64,000 nucleotides of DNA from SG8-41 sp036555615 (GTDB taxonomy: Bacteria > Pseudomonadota > Gammaproteobacteria > Burkholderiales > SG8-41), in the NCBI GenBank assembly GCA_036555615.1, contig DATBKZ010000043.1:1-64000 (forward strand). Direction: 5' to 3'. Positions 50,770-62,416 of the stretch are shown here, one piece after another. A program made the translations under genes and the position numbers. Each line of letters starts with the position of its first letter. Within the stretch, counting starts at the first letter, position 1. A model generated the notes under the pieces. That model had not been told where the DNA came from. It ran no database searches and worked only from the letters and a program-made list of their open reading frames with translations.

Positions 50770-52368
50770 TCAAATGGTTTCGGCGACGAACAGCATGACG
50801 ACGATGAGCGAGCCGACTGCCTTGATCACGCCCACGATAGAGCCGATCACCAGCGGCTGGCCGCCGGCCTGCCGGATCGACGCCATCGTGATCTGCATCC
50901 CGAGCCCGACCAGCCCGAAGGTGAAGAACCACGCGATCAGATCGCGGAACTTGGAGATTTTTGGCGCGGTGTGCCGCACGACGCGATGCGCCTTGGTGAG
51001 CACTGCGGTGCCCTCCTTCGAGAGCGCCCGCGAGTTGATGACCCCGCGCACCATGGCGTCGTCCTCCTCCGACATGATCTTCTTGTTCTGGGCCAGGCGC
51101 TCCAGCGCGGCCTTCTGGTCCGCGCGCTTGATCTTGTCGAGTTCCTTCTGCAGCGTCGCGGCCTCGGTGTCCCTGAGGTAGTTGTTGATCTCCTTGCCGG
51201 TGCGGTCCTTCTTCATGAGCGCCTTGTCGCTGTTGTCGAAGTAGGAGCCCTGGTAGTGACGCGCGGGAGCAAAGATCCCGGTGGAGGAAAGCAAGAACAT
51301 AAGGATGAAGCCGAGCACGAAGATCGGGAACTTGCTGATGACGACCTGCATGGCGTCGACTTGCTGCACGTCGCGCTGCGCCGCCTGCTCCCGCCGGACG
51401 TACCAGACCGCGAGCCACAGCACGATGATGGGGAGGAAGAGCACGCGCGTGATATTGAAGATCTCGGCCACTTTCAGCGTCTCGATGCCACCGGGCTGGA
51501 ACGCGAGCGCCGCCCCGGCCACCTGCGCCGAATTGAGAATGCCGGTGCCGGCCCACGCCCCGAACTGGATGTAGCCCATGCCGAGGCCCCTGCCGATGAT
51601 CGGGAACAGGAACATGCAGAGGACACCGAACAGAAGGATGGTGCCGATGGTGTATGCAATTTCGAGGGATTTCGCCTGCACGACGGGGGCCGCCGCCACC
51701 GCGGCGGACACTCCACATACGCCGACGCCCGATGACAGCACACCGGTCATGGAGTTGGGCAGGCTGCGCCGCGCGCCGATGATCAGCACCAGCCAGACCG
51801 AGCCCAGCACGAACACGCCGATCAAGAGGACTGACAGCTTCCCGAGCTGCGCGAGCTCGGCGAAGCTGTAGAGGGCGCCCAGGAGAATGACGCCGGTCTT
51901 CAACCCGAGCCGCGACAGGCGCACGCCATTCTCGGCCCAATGCGGCACCCGGAAGACGTTGACGACGATGATGCCGGCGAGAATGCCCATCACCACGTAA
52001 TTGAGGTTGAGGACGCTCGCGAAATTGAAGCCCAGCGCGGGCCGCGCCTGCCGCCCCCACAATCCCATCAACGGGTCAAGGCCCCACTTGACGACAAAAG
52101 CGACGAGCATGATGAACATCACGCCGGCGACGGTGGACAGGTAATAGTCCCCGTGGCCTTCCCTGGGCGTGGCGAGCAATTGCCACAGGCCAACCAGGAT
52201 GGCGACGCCCCCGAAAGCGTAGCCGAGAGTCACCATTTCCCCCAAGTACCGGCCGGTATTGAGGAATTTGATGAGCCCCGCCATGTTGCCGCTTTGCACG
52301 AGGTAGGCGTAGGCCACCATGATGATGCCGATGACCAACGGCCAGACGGTACGCCGGGAATAGACCAT
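50770..52368 (-). CDS. YeiH-type putative sulfate exporter, enlarged
   Basis: 532 residues, against about 340 for most members of the family (PF03601, Cons_hypoth698). Ten or more membrane helices are visible. The family signatures VLSSGVGVCGVSAAVAAAPVV and FGAWAGTGILNSAQVAG are intact. Additions are an N-terminal set of helices (about 1-110) and a charged, probably coiled-coil insert (about 365-450, including DRTGKEINNYL and LQKELDKIKRADQKAAL) before the last helices. The substrate is unproven. It starts behind AGGAGGGGCAC and heads the group with the small peptide, Usp and SRPBCC genes. Confidence 0.82.
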   Translation of the reverse strand: MVYSRRTVWPLVIGIIMVAYAYLVQSGNMAGLIKFLNTGRYLGEMVTLGYAFGGVAILVGLWQLLATPREGHGDYYLSTVAGVMFIMLVAFVVKWGLDPLMGLWGRQARPALGFNFASVLNLNYVVMGILAGIIVVNVFRVPHWAENGVRLSRLGLKTGVILLGALYSFAELAQLGKLSVLLIGVFVLGSVWLVLIIGARRSLPNSMTGVLSSGVGVCGVSAAVAAAPVVQAKSLEIAYTIGTILLFGVLCMFLFPIIGRGLGMGYIQFGAWAGTGILNSAQVAGAALAFQPGGIETLKVAEIFNITRVLFLPIIVLWLAVWYVRREQAAQRDVQQVDAMQVVISKFPIFVLGFILMFLLSSTGIFAPARHYQGSYFDNSDKALMKKDRTGKEINNYLRDTEAATLQKELDKIKRADQKAALERLAQNKKIMSEEDDAMVRGVINSRALSKEGTAVLTKAHRVVRHTAPKISKFRDLIAWFFTFGLVGLGMQITMASIRQAGGQPLVIGSIVGVIKAVGSLIVVMLFVAETI

Positions 52369-52739
52369 GTGCCCCTCCTTTGTTTGTGACGTCTAATCGG
52401 GTGCGCCGCGCGATGGCCGCGGGCGCCCTCGACAGCTGCTTATAGTTCGCGCGTTAGTCCCGCGCGGCTTGTTCTTCGTGCGTCCCTCGGTTCGGCCGCA
52501 CTTCTTGAGCTGCAAGAGCAACAGTCAAACAGGCGTAGTGTTAGTCGCGGTGCAGCGGAAGTCAAGTGTGACTCTGAGCGCGTGGCTCGGTCACTGCATA
52601 AGCGAGCCGCTGTTCAGGCGCATAAGTATCTTGTATGTGCAGTTCCGCTTTTCTAATGCTGCGCTTGCAACAAGCTCCTGCCACGATGGTGGCGAGGAGA
52701 AACGATTTCCGCACCGATTGCCGTCGGCACGAGGAACCT
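52369..52739. other. spacer between cydB and the exporter gene, no gene seen
   Basis: About 370 bases. It should hold the promoter of the exporter gene (minus strand). I looked here for a short cydX-like membrane frame downstream of cydB and saw none. Short frames on the plus strand have no binding site. A small palindrome around CGCGCG...CGCGCG is near 52450. Confidence 0.5.
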
Positions 52740-53735
52740 TCAGTGATCGTAAAGCGATCCTGTCGCTTTTCCACGAAAGACCCGGTACACAAAAACTGTC
52801 CATCCGATGATGAACGGCAGCACGATGAGCGCTCCGATCAGGACAACCTTGAGCGAAGAAGGATGCGCTGCAGCTTCCCAGATGGTGATCCGGTCCATGA
52901 CAAGATAGGGAAAGAGGCTGTAGGCGAGACCGAGAAAAGCGAGCGCGAAGAACACGATCGTGCCGGCGAACGGCGCCCAGTCGGGAACGGCGTTGCCCGT
53001 GCGCATGCGGCCGGAGGCGCGCCAGACCCAGAGCCACGCCGCGAGGCTTGCGAGCGGCAGCATCATCAAACCGAGCGTGCGCGGAAAATCGAACCACTTG
53101 TCGCGCACTGTTTCGCTCGCCAGTGGCGTCGCAACGCTCACCAGCGCTACCCCGAGCGCGACCCACAGAAGACCCCAACGGGTCCACGCGATTGCTTTTT
53201 GCTGCAGCGCACCCTCCGTCCTCCAGATCAGCCAGGTTGCGCCGAGCAGGACGTAGCCGCCACAAAGTCCGCCCGCGACCAGCAGATCGAACAGGAAATA
53301 GCCGAATCCCGGCTCGAAGCCGGTGATGTAGGCTCCGAGCATGATCCCTTGAGCGAGCGAAGCCAGGAACGAACCGAACCAGAACAGCCAGTTCCACATC
53401 TCCCGATGCCAGCCTTCGGCTTTGACGCGAAACTCGAACGCGACGCCGCGCAGCATCAGTCCGATCAACATCGCCGCCACCGGCAGATACAGCGCGGTAA
53501 GGACGACGCCGTGCGCGACCGGGAACGCGACCAGCAGCAGCCCGATCCCGAGCACGAGCCAAGTCTCATTGGCGTCCCAGAAGGGTCCGATCGAAGACAC
53601 CATGATGTCCTGCTCGCGCGCATCGGCTGCCGGCATCAGCATGCCGACGCCCAGGTCATAGCCGTCAAGCACGACGTAGGCGAGGATTGCGACGCCCATG
53701 AGGACGGTGAAGATCAGCGGCAGATCGAGCGTCAT
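52740..53735 (-). CDS. cydB: cytochrome bd-type quinol oxidase subunit II
   Basis: 331 residues with eight or nine membrane helices. Family segments are FTVLMGVAILAYVVLDGYDLGVGML, GPFWDANETWLVLG and GVAFEFRVK. It supports the haem-bearing subunit I. Its start overlaps the cydA stop (ATGA). Confidence 0.95.
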   Translation of the reverse strand: MTLDLPLIFTVLMGVAILAYVVLDGYDLGVGMLMPAADAREQDIMVSSIGPFWDANETWLVLGIGLLLVAFPVAHGVVLTALYLPVAAMLIGLMLRGVAFEFRVKAEGWHREMWNWLFWFGSFLASLAQGIMLGAYITGFEPGFGYFLFDLLVAGGLCGGYVLLGATWLIWRTEGALQQKAIAWTRWGLLWVALGVALVSVATPLASETVRDKWFDFPRTLGLMMLPLASLAAWLWVWRASGRMRTGNAVPDWAPFAGTIVFFALAFLGLAYSLFPYLVMDRITIWEAAAHPSSLKVVLIGALIVLPFIIGWTVFVYRVFRGKATGSLYDH

Positions 53736-55081
53736 GCGGCCGCTCCTTCCCGCACGGCAGGCTGGCGCCCCGGCTCGGGCGCGCTGCCCTTGCCGGCCAT
53801 GTGCGTCAGCACCACCATGTACGCGACGAGCATCAGGGTGTAGGTGACGATGTAGCCGGTGAGGCTCGCGCCGAGCTGGGCGCCGCTGATCGGCGCCGCC
53901 GCCTCAGCCGTCCGGAGAATCCCGGTCACGAGCCACGGCTGGCGGCCGATCTCGGTCACCATCCAGCCCGCAAGCGTTGCAATCCACCCGGAGAAGGTGA
54001 ATGCGGCGAACGTCCAGAGCAGCCACCGGGCTGGCAGCATCGCGCCGCGTGTCTTCCATACGCCGAACCAGGACAACGCGATCATCAGTACGCCCATGCC
54101 GACCATCAGCCGGAACGAGAAGAAAACCGGGCCGACGGGCGGGATGTCGGGCTCGAAATGGTCGAGTCCCTTCAGCTCCGCGTCCGCGGAATGCTTCAGC
54201 AGGAGGCTCGCGCCCTTCGGAATCTCGATCGCGAAGTCATTGCGCCGCTCCGCCTCGTTGGGAATGGCGAAGAGAACGAGCGGCACGCCCGTGCCGGTCC
54301 TCCAGATTGCTTCCACAGCCGCGATCTTCGCTGGCTGGTGCTCGAGCGTGTTGAGGCCGTGCAGATCGCCCACCAGCGCCTGGAGCGGCGCGAGCACGGC
54401 CGCGACCACGAGACCGGTGCGGAGCGTGCGGCGCGCGGCGCGGTCGTCCGCGGCCTGCAGCAGCCGCCACGCCGACAGCCCCGCCACCACAAATGCGGCC
54501 GTCAGGCCGGAGGCAAGCAGCATGTGCGTCAGGCGGTAGGGGAACGAGGGATTGAACATTACCTGCCACCAGTCGCCGGCGACGAGCACGCCATCGGCAT
54601 AAGCGTGCCCCTTTGGCGTTTGCATCCACGAGTTGAGCGCGAGGATCCAGAATGCCGACAGGCTGGTGCCGACGGCCACCAGCACGGTCGACAACATGTG
54701 CACCCATCCCGGCACCCGATTCATGCCGAACAGCATCACCCCGAGAAACGTCGCCTCGAGGAAGAACGCGGTCAGAACTTCGAACGCAAGCAGCGGACCC
54801 GCGACGTTGCCGACGGTGTTCATGAAGCCCGGCCAGTTGGTGCCGAACTGGAACGACATCACGATGCCCGAGACAACGCCCATGGCGAAGGTGAGCGCGA
54901 AGATCTTGGTCCACAGCCGGTAGGTTTCGAGCCACCCGGCGTCCCCGGAGCGCGCGTACTGCGCCCGGAAATAGACGAGGATCCAGGCGAGCGCGATCGT
55001 GATGGTTGGAAACAGAATGTGAAACGCGATATTCAGCCCGAATTGCGCCCGGGCAAGGAATACGGCGTCGCTGGCATCCAT
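53732..55081 (-). CDS. cydA: cytochrome bd-type quinol oxidase subunit I (short Q-loop, CIO type)
   Basis: 449 residues, clearly shorter than the roughly 520 of E. coli CydA, in line with the cyanide-insensitive (short Q-loop) class. FGLNIAFHILFPT carries the haem b595 His; RLTHMLLASGL has the next ligand; EIGRQPW is the signature near the quinol site. It reduces O2 to water at the inner membrane without pumping protons. First gene of cydAB; the promoter must lie in the spacer shared with clpB. Confidence 0.95.
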   Translation of the reverse strand: MDASDAVFLARAQFGLNIAFHILFPTITIALAWILVYFRAQYARSGDAGWLETYRLWTKIFALTFAMGVVSGIVMSFQFGTNWPGFMNTVGNVAGPLLAFEVLTAFFLEATFLGVMLFGMNRVPGWVHMLSTVLVAVGTSLSAFWILALNSWMQTPKGHAYADGVLVAGDWWQVMFNPSFPYRLTHMLLASGLTAAFVVAGLSAWRLLQAADDRAARRTLRTGLVVAAVLAPLQALVGDLHGLNTLEHQPAKIAAVEAIWRTGTGVPLVLFAIPNEAERRNDFAIEIPKGASLLLKHSADAELKGLDHFEPDIPPVGPVFFSFRLMVGMGVLMIALSWFGVWKTRGAMLPARWLLWTFAAFTFSGWIATLAGWMVTEIGRQPWLVTGILRTAEAAAPISGAQLGASLTGYIVTYTLMLVAYMVVLTHMAGKGSAPEPGRQPAVREGAAA

Positions 55082-55271
55082 CGGGGGCTGGCGTCCGTCG
55101 TCCGGATCTAACGAATTAGCGAGAGGCCGTTCCGGGTAATGCTTTGCGTCAGTTTAAGGACCGGGCATTCAAACCTCAACCTGCGAGGCTCGGCAGGTCG
55201 TGGGGCCGACCGCTTCTCCGCGTGCGCCGCACGGCCCCCCGAGGGAGGGCCGGAATATTCCCCCATGCAGG

Positions 55272-55300
55272 CTTGAAAACGGCGTTAACCGCCTGATATA
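55272..55300 (+). promoter_or_regulatory. sigma-32 (heat-shock) promoter of clpB
   Basis: CTTGAAA (55272-55278) and CCTGATATA (55292-55300) are separated by 13 bases, matching the sigma-32 consensus (CTTGAAA, then CCCCATNT). It points at clpB, whose start codon is 93 bases downstream. The rest of the 310-base spacer to cydA holds a GC-rich imperfect hairpin near 55230-55250 and no gene. Confidence 0.7.
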
Positions 55301-55392
55301 GCATACAGTTGCGATCATTCGATATTGGGGCGTCCGCAGACACGGCGGCTCGACGCTGTGCGCGCACGGCAAACAACTGACGGATATAGGGT

Positions 55393-57999
<2,607 letters not shown>

Positions 58000-58133
58000 A
58001 CTTCGAGCGCCGCGGGAGTTTGCATCTCGTATGCGCGGCGGAGAGCGCGGCCACAGCGTTGACTTGGCCGTGTCACGGGCGTAAAAAGTAGCCAGGAGCG
58101 CGCAACGTCCTGCGCCCGGTACCCGGCGCAGGC

Positions 58134-58281
58134 TTATCGAGCGTCCGGGCGAACGTCCGGATATCGAGTGTCACGGGTTACGGCCGTATGCCAAGACCCG
58201 CACGCTTCCGAAGCGGTGAGATGCCGCACTCCAAGAGTGTGCCGCTCTCCGGCGGCACTTCCCGGTTGGTCCGGGAACCCC
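58134..58281 (+). ncRNA. candidate structured RNA between clpB and the next gene
   Basis: Several hairpins follow one another: GCTTC/GAAGC (near 58203-58213), GCACTC/GAGTGTGC, GCCGC/GCGGC and CCCGG/CCGGG, and they end at the strong terminator at 58282-58308. No known RNA family is recognised. The stretch could instead be the clpB 3' untranslated region or clustered repeats. Confidence 0.3.
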
Positions 58282-58308
58282 AAAGCCCCGCTCTCATGCG
58301 GGGCTTTT
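58282..58308 (+). terminator. rho-independent terminator
   Basis: AAAGCCCCGC (58282-58291) pairs with GCGGGGCTTT (58298-58307), with loop TCTCAT, followed by TTTACTTTT. It is the clearest intrinsic terminator in the window and would end transcripts coming from clpB or from the hairpin-rich region before it. Confidence 0.85.
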
Positions 58309-58372
58309 ACTTTTGCGAGGGCGCGGAGGCGATAGAATAGGCAGAAAGCTGGGAGCCGCGACGAGGAGAGCG

Positions 58373-58639
58373 ATGACCAAGCGCGACCGGAGAAAGTCCG
58401 ATGGACCGGCACGGCCGATCCGTAGCAAGCGCGACTATGAGCGCGCGGCGAGCGTTGCCAAACGCCTCTCCCGCCAGAAGACCCTGGATTCCACGGCGGA
58501 GCTGCGCTTGCAGTCACTGCTGCGCGAGCTGGACAAGTTCGACGATCCCGAGGAGAGCGCGGCCGAGAGCGAGACCGAGGACTTCGACTATTCGGGACCG
58601 CGCCGGCGCTGGTCGGACGACTCCGCCGGCGGCGAATGA
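58373..58639 (+). CDS. small charged hypothetical protein
   Basis: 88 residues, start behind GAGGAGAG. A basic N-terminal half (MTKRDRRKSDGPARPIRSKR, KRLSRQKTLDSTAELRLQ) is followed by an acidic tail (DDPEESAAESETEDFD). No domain is recognised. The composition suggests a largely disordered, possibly nucleic-acid-binding protein. It converges on the lipocalin-like gene. Confidence 0.6.
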   Translation: MTKRDRRKSDGPARPIRSKRDYERAASVAKRLSRQKTLDSTAELRLQSLLRELDKFDDPEESAAESETEDFDYSGPRRRWSDDSAGGE

Positions 58640-58640
58640 T

Positions 58641-59807
58641 CTAGAGATTGATCCGGCGCCAGTAGCCCGTTAGCTCGAGGTAACCCAGCCCGGCGCGTTT
58701 GCCGTTGCGCAGGGCGCGCACCGCGCCTTCCCAATAGATCGTTCCGGTCGACGCCCGGGTGTCGTGCTCCTGGTCGTCGAAAAGCGGCTCGATCTCGAGC
58801 TCAAGGTCTCCCGCTCTCACCAGCCAGGACACGGGGTAGCTCGTCCCGGTTCGCGCCGAACGCCATTCGCGGCGCGGCGTGAAGCGGATGTCCGCCGGCG
58901 AGAAAACCCGCAGCGGGCCATCGGCACGGCGCAGCGCGCCGCCTGCCCAGAACGGGCCGCCGCGCTCGTCCCGCATGCGGAATGCCATCAGCGCGGTCCC
59001 CCCGTCCAGGTTGATGCCGATCCAGTCCCACCCGACGGCTTCCTTCTCCAGGTATTGCGACGACCACTCGTGGTCGAGCCAGGCGCTGCCGGAGACGGGC
59101 TGCGATCTGCTCTCTCGCGCAATCCTGCCATTCACGTGGAGGTGCGGAAGGCTGTAGTAGTAGCTCGCCGAATCCGGCGATGGTCCTTTCCGGCTCACTC
59201 CGTTCCCGCCCTGGAGCAGGGGAAGCTGCCGCGCCTCGAAGGCCAGCTCGAGCTGGAATTCGCGGGCAGGAATGCGCGACTCGTAGATCCTGCCCCGCTG
59301 TTCCAGCGTCCAGTCGTCGATCCATACATGCGTACGGCCCGGCTCCGCGCCGGCCAGGCCGAAACCCTCGCGCGCCGCGCGCTGGGCGTGGATCAACCGG
59401 CCGTGCGCGGGATCCGAAACCGCCGCGTGCGCGACGAGGATCTGGCGCGGTGTCAATGCACTGGGGTTATCGTGCTTCAGCTCCGGTCGCGCCCGGAAGA
59501 ATGTGATCTGGAATCCGAGCGGTCGGGTTGCTTCGTCGAGCCAGCCTGTTATGTACCACCATTCGATCCGGAACTCGGGGTGGCTCCCTTCGTCGTGCGG
59601 GAAACGGATGGGGTAGCCCGGCACGACCGGGGCAAAAGGCGTGATTCGTGATCCCTCTCCCACCACCCCGGCGCGCGGCGCCACCCCTCCTCCGGCAGGA
59701 GGGGATATTGCGGTTTGCGCCCGTGTCTTGGGCGCGCAGAGCACACCTGCCAGCAAAGCCAGCATGCGCCGTCGCGGGAAATCAGGTCGATTCGAGTCAC
59801 CAGTCAC
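58641..59807 (-). CDS. AttH/CrtC-like lipocalin-domain protein, exported
   Basis: 388 residues from a GTG at 59807; an ATG at 59765 inside the signal region is an alternative. The N-terminus (DFPRRRMLALLAGVLC) is a signal peptide with an arginine cluster. The mature part matches the two-lipocalin AttH family related to carotenoid 1,2-hydratase (RIEWWYITGWLD, SGSAWLDHEWSSQYL, GWDWIGINLDGG). The catalytic role is unproven. It is the last gene of a unit with an ABC permease and ATPase, as in attEFGH-type clusters. Confidence 0.85.
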   Translation of the reverse strand: MTGDSNRPDFPRRRMLALLAGVLCAPKTRAQTAISPPAGGGVAPRAGVVGEGSRITPFAPVVPGYPIRFPHDEGSHPEFRIEWWYITGWLDEATRPLGFQITFFRARPELKHDNPSALTPRQILVAHAAVSDPAHGRLIHAQRAAREGFGLAGAEPGRTHVWIDDWTLEQRGRIYESRIPAREFQLELAFEARQLPLLQGGNGVSRKGPSPDSASYYYSLPHLHVNGRIARESRSQPVSGSAWLDHEWSSQYLEKEAVGWDWIGINLDGGTALMAFRMRDERGGPFWAGGALRRADGPLRVFSPADIRFTPRREWRSARTGTSYPVSWLVRAGDLELEIEPLFDDQEHDTRASTGTIYWEGAVRALRNGKRAGLGYLELTGYWRRINL

Positions 59808-59824
59808 GAGCCACCCGCCAGTAA

Positions 59825-62416
59825 CTACCAGTCTTCGCGGACCGCGCGCACGACGTCCTCGCCCATCGCCGCGCGCCCGCTCCACACCGCCGTTGCGACC
59901 GCCGCGGCAATGATGGCGAGCGCCAGGCCGGCAAGCGGCAGCCACGGCAAGTTCGTTTCCATGCTCCAGTGAAAGGACTGGCGGTTAACGACATGGGTGA
60001 GGATCAGGCCCACCAGCCAGCCGGTCGCGAGGCCCATGAGGCAACCCAGGGCCGCCACGACCGCACCTTCGCAGCCCAGCATGATGGCGATCTCGCGCCG
60101 CGTCATGCCGACATGCCGTAGCACGCCGAACTCCCGCCGCCGCGCCAATGCCTGCGCGCTGAACGATACGCTGACCCCGAAGAGCCCGATCAGCACGGCT
60201 GCGATCTCCAGGGCATAGGTGATCGCGAACGTGCGATCGAAGGCGCGGAGCGAAATGTCGCGCAAATCGCGCGTGGTCGCGATCTCGAAGTCCGCGCCGC
60301 CTGGCAGCCGACCACGCAGGGCGTGCTGAACTTCGGTCATGGAGATGTCCCGTTTGAGCCACAGCGCCACGTCGTTGACGAGGCGGTCGCCGGTCAGGCT
60401 CACGTAGAGCTCGCGGTTGATCGCTATGGCACCGGACTGCCGCGCATAGTCGCGCCAGATTCCCGCAACGGTGAAGGGACGGGAGGCGCCGCCAATGGGC
60501 AGCCGTATGAGCTCTCCTACCTTCAGGCGGTAGAAATCCGCCGCGACCTCCGACACCCATACCGGCGGGGGGTCGCCCGGGCGCAGCGGGTAGGGCGGGC
60601 TGGTCAGCGGCAGCATCTTTCCCGGCTCGTGGGCATCGACCGGACCTGCCAGCAGGATGACGGGCGGGCGCTCCAGCGCCAGCAACAGATTCTGGGTGCG
60701 TACGAATGCGGCGCGCTCCACACCCGGCGTGCCGGCGATGCGAGCCTGCTCATCGGGCGTGAAAAACGCAGTCTCCCCGAATCGCGCCGGGCGCAGGTAG
60801 AGGTCTGCCGGCAGCATCCGCTCGAGCCACGACTCCAGGGACGAGCGAAACGAGCTCACCATGATCAGCATGGATACCATCAGGCTGAAGCTGATGACGA
60901 TGGCGGCAACGCTGATCGCCGCCTGGCGCGGGGTCGCCTTCAGCTGCGCGATGGCAATCGCAAGCGGCGCGCGCTCGGGCACCGGCAAGCGACCGAGAAT
61001 AGCCTCGACCAGGCGCGGCATGATCAGCACCGAGCCAAGCAATATGAGGCCGATGGCGAGATAACCCGCGAGCGGAAGGCCGTTCACTGCGGGAGCGAGC
61101 GCGAGCAGCAGTCCAACCGCGATCGATCCGATGCCCCACCACAGCGTGTGCAGTCTCCCCAGGCCTTCTTCCTCGTCGCCCGCCCGCAGCGCCTGCGCGG
61201 GGAGCCGCTGTGCGGCTTCCCAGGTCGGGGCCGCCGCCCCCAACACCGCGAACAGGACGCCGAGCGTTGCGAAAAAAGCGAGCGTGCCGGGCTCGACAGC
61301 GAGGTCTGCGACGATGCTGCGGAAATAACCGGCCCCGAGATCGGCGCCAACCAGCGCGAGCGCGTAGCGGGCAAGCGCGTAGCCGAGCAGCGTGCCGAGG
61401 ATCGCGCCGATCACCCCGATGACCGCGCCTTCCGCGAGAAGCTGCGCGGTGAGCGTGCCCCGCGTGACCCCGAGTGTGCGCAGTAGCGCGAGCTGGGCGC
61501 GCCGCCGGAGCAGCGCGAGCACCTGCGAGGAAAAGACGAGAAATGCTCCGGTGAACAACGCGACCAGCGCCAGCATGTCCAGGTTGAGCCGGTAGGCCCG
61601 GGTGAGGCTTGCCCCGCGCACGCTTTCGTTCTCGGGCGTCATGACCTGCACGCCGGCCGGGAGCAGCGCCTGCAACTCGCGGCGAAACGCGGAGAGGTCC
61701 GTGCCCGCCTTCAGGCGCAGGTCCACGCGATTCAGGCGCCCGAGCTGCGCGAGGCGCCATTGAGCGGCAGCGATATCCATGACGCCCAACCGCTGCCGGT
61801 ATGCACCTTGCGGCAGAACGCCGGCGACCTTCAGGCTTACGGTGCGCGTCCCGACCCGTGCGTCAAGCTGCGCGCCCGGTTTCAGCCGCAGCCATTCCGC
61901 CGCGGACGCGCTGAGCAGAATCGCGTCCGCATCGAAGAGCTCGAGTGTCATGCTCGAGCGCTCCGGCAGCAGCGAGGGCTGCACCTGTGCCGCCCGCAGC
62001 GGGTCGAAGCCGACGATGCGCAGGCTGTCCGGGCGGCCGGCAAGCGGCACCTCCAGATCCACCGCGGGATTGGCGGCTTCGACCTGGGGCAGGCGCGCGA
62101 GCCGCGGGTACCACTCCTCGTCGAACCCGGCGCGCGGGCCGCGCACCACCAGGTCGGCCTCGCCGGCGAGATGCCGCGCTGCGAGCTCGAATTCGTTGAG
62201 CGCGCTGGAATTGACAAGGTGGACCGCAACGCCGAGCGCGACACCGAGCGCAATGGCGAAAACCGCCAGCGCCGCGCGCTCTGGATGCTCGCGCAATGGC
62301 CCGAGCACGAGCGCATGGGTCAACAAAAGCCGCCCGCCCCACGCCGTTACGCGCGGGTCGAGGGTCGTGGTGGGGGCACGTATCACGAATCCCTGCTCAC
62401 TGCGGGCTGAGCCCAT
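59825..62416 (-). CDS. large FtsX/MacB-type ABC permease
   Basis: 863 residues with two FtsX modules. Helices near 45-65, three near 285-420, a further pair near 445-490, one near 520, and three at 740-845 surround two extracytoplasmic domains. LRTLGVTRGTLTAQLLAEG and LRHVGMTRREIAIMLGCEG are the two FtsX signatures. Such permeases move lipids, lipoproteins or peptides out of the membrane. It overlaps the ATPase gene by 20 bases and lies directly before the AttH-like gene. Confidence 0.88.
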   Translation of the reverse strand: MGSARSEQGFVIRAPTTTLDPRVTAWGGRLLLTHALVLGPLREHPERAALAVFAIALGVALGVAVHLVNSSALNEFELAARHLAGEADLVVRGPRAGFDEEWYPRLARLPQVEAANPAVDLEVPLAGRPDSLRIVGFDPLRAAQVQPSLLPERSSMTLELFDADAILLSASAAEWLRLKPGAQLDARVGTRTVSLKVAGVLPQGAYRQRLGVMDIAAAQWRLAQLGRLNRVDLRLKAGTDLSAFRRELQALLPAGVQVMTPENESVRGASLTRAYRLNLDMLALVALFTGAFLVFSSQVLALLRRRAQLALLRTLGVTRGTLTAQLLAEGAVIGVIGAILGTLLGYALARYALALVGADLGAGYFRSIVADLAVEPGTLAFFATLGVLFAVLGAAAPTWEAAQRLPAQALRAGDEEEGLGRLHTLWWGIGSIAVGLLLALAPAVNGLPLAGYLAIGLILLGSVLIMPRLVEAILGRLPVPERAPLAIAIAQLKATPRQAAISVAAIVISFSLMVSMLIMVSSFRSSLESWLERMLPADLYLRPARFGETAFFTPDEQARIAGTPGVERAAFVRTQNLLLALERPPVILLAGPVDAHEPGKMLPLTSPPYPLRPGDPPPVWVSEVAADFYRLKVGELIRLPIGGASRPFTVAGIWRDYARQSGAIAINRELYVSLTGDRLVNDVALWLKRDISMTEVQHALRGRLPGGADFEIATTRDLRDISLRAFDRTFAITYALEIAAVLIGLFGVSVSFSAQALARRREFGVLRHVGMTRREIAIMLGCEGAVVAALGCLMGLATGWLVGLILTHVVNRQSFHWSMETNLPWLPLAGLALAIIAAAVATAVWSGRAAMGEDVVRAVREDW

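Noticed and set aside
52562..52792. A cydX gene after cydB
   Set aside because: The only minus-strand frame here overlaps cydB and has no membrane helix.
53801..55111. Plus-strand frame opposite cydA
   Set aside because: Shadow of cydA; no motif and no binding site.
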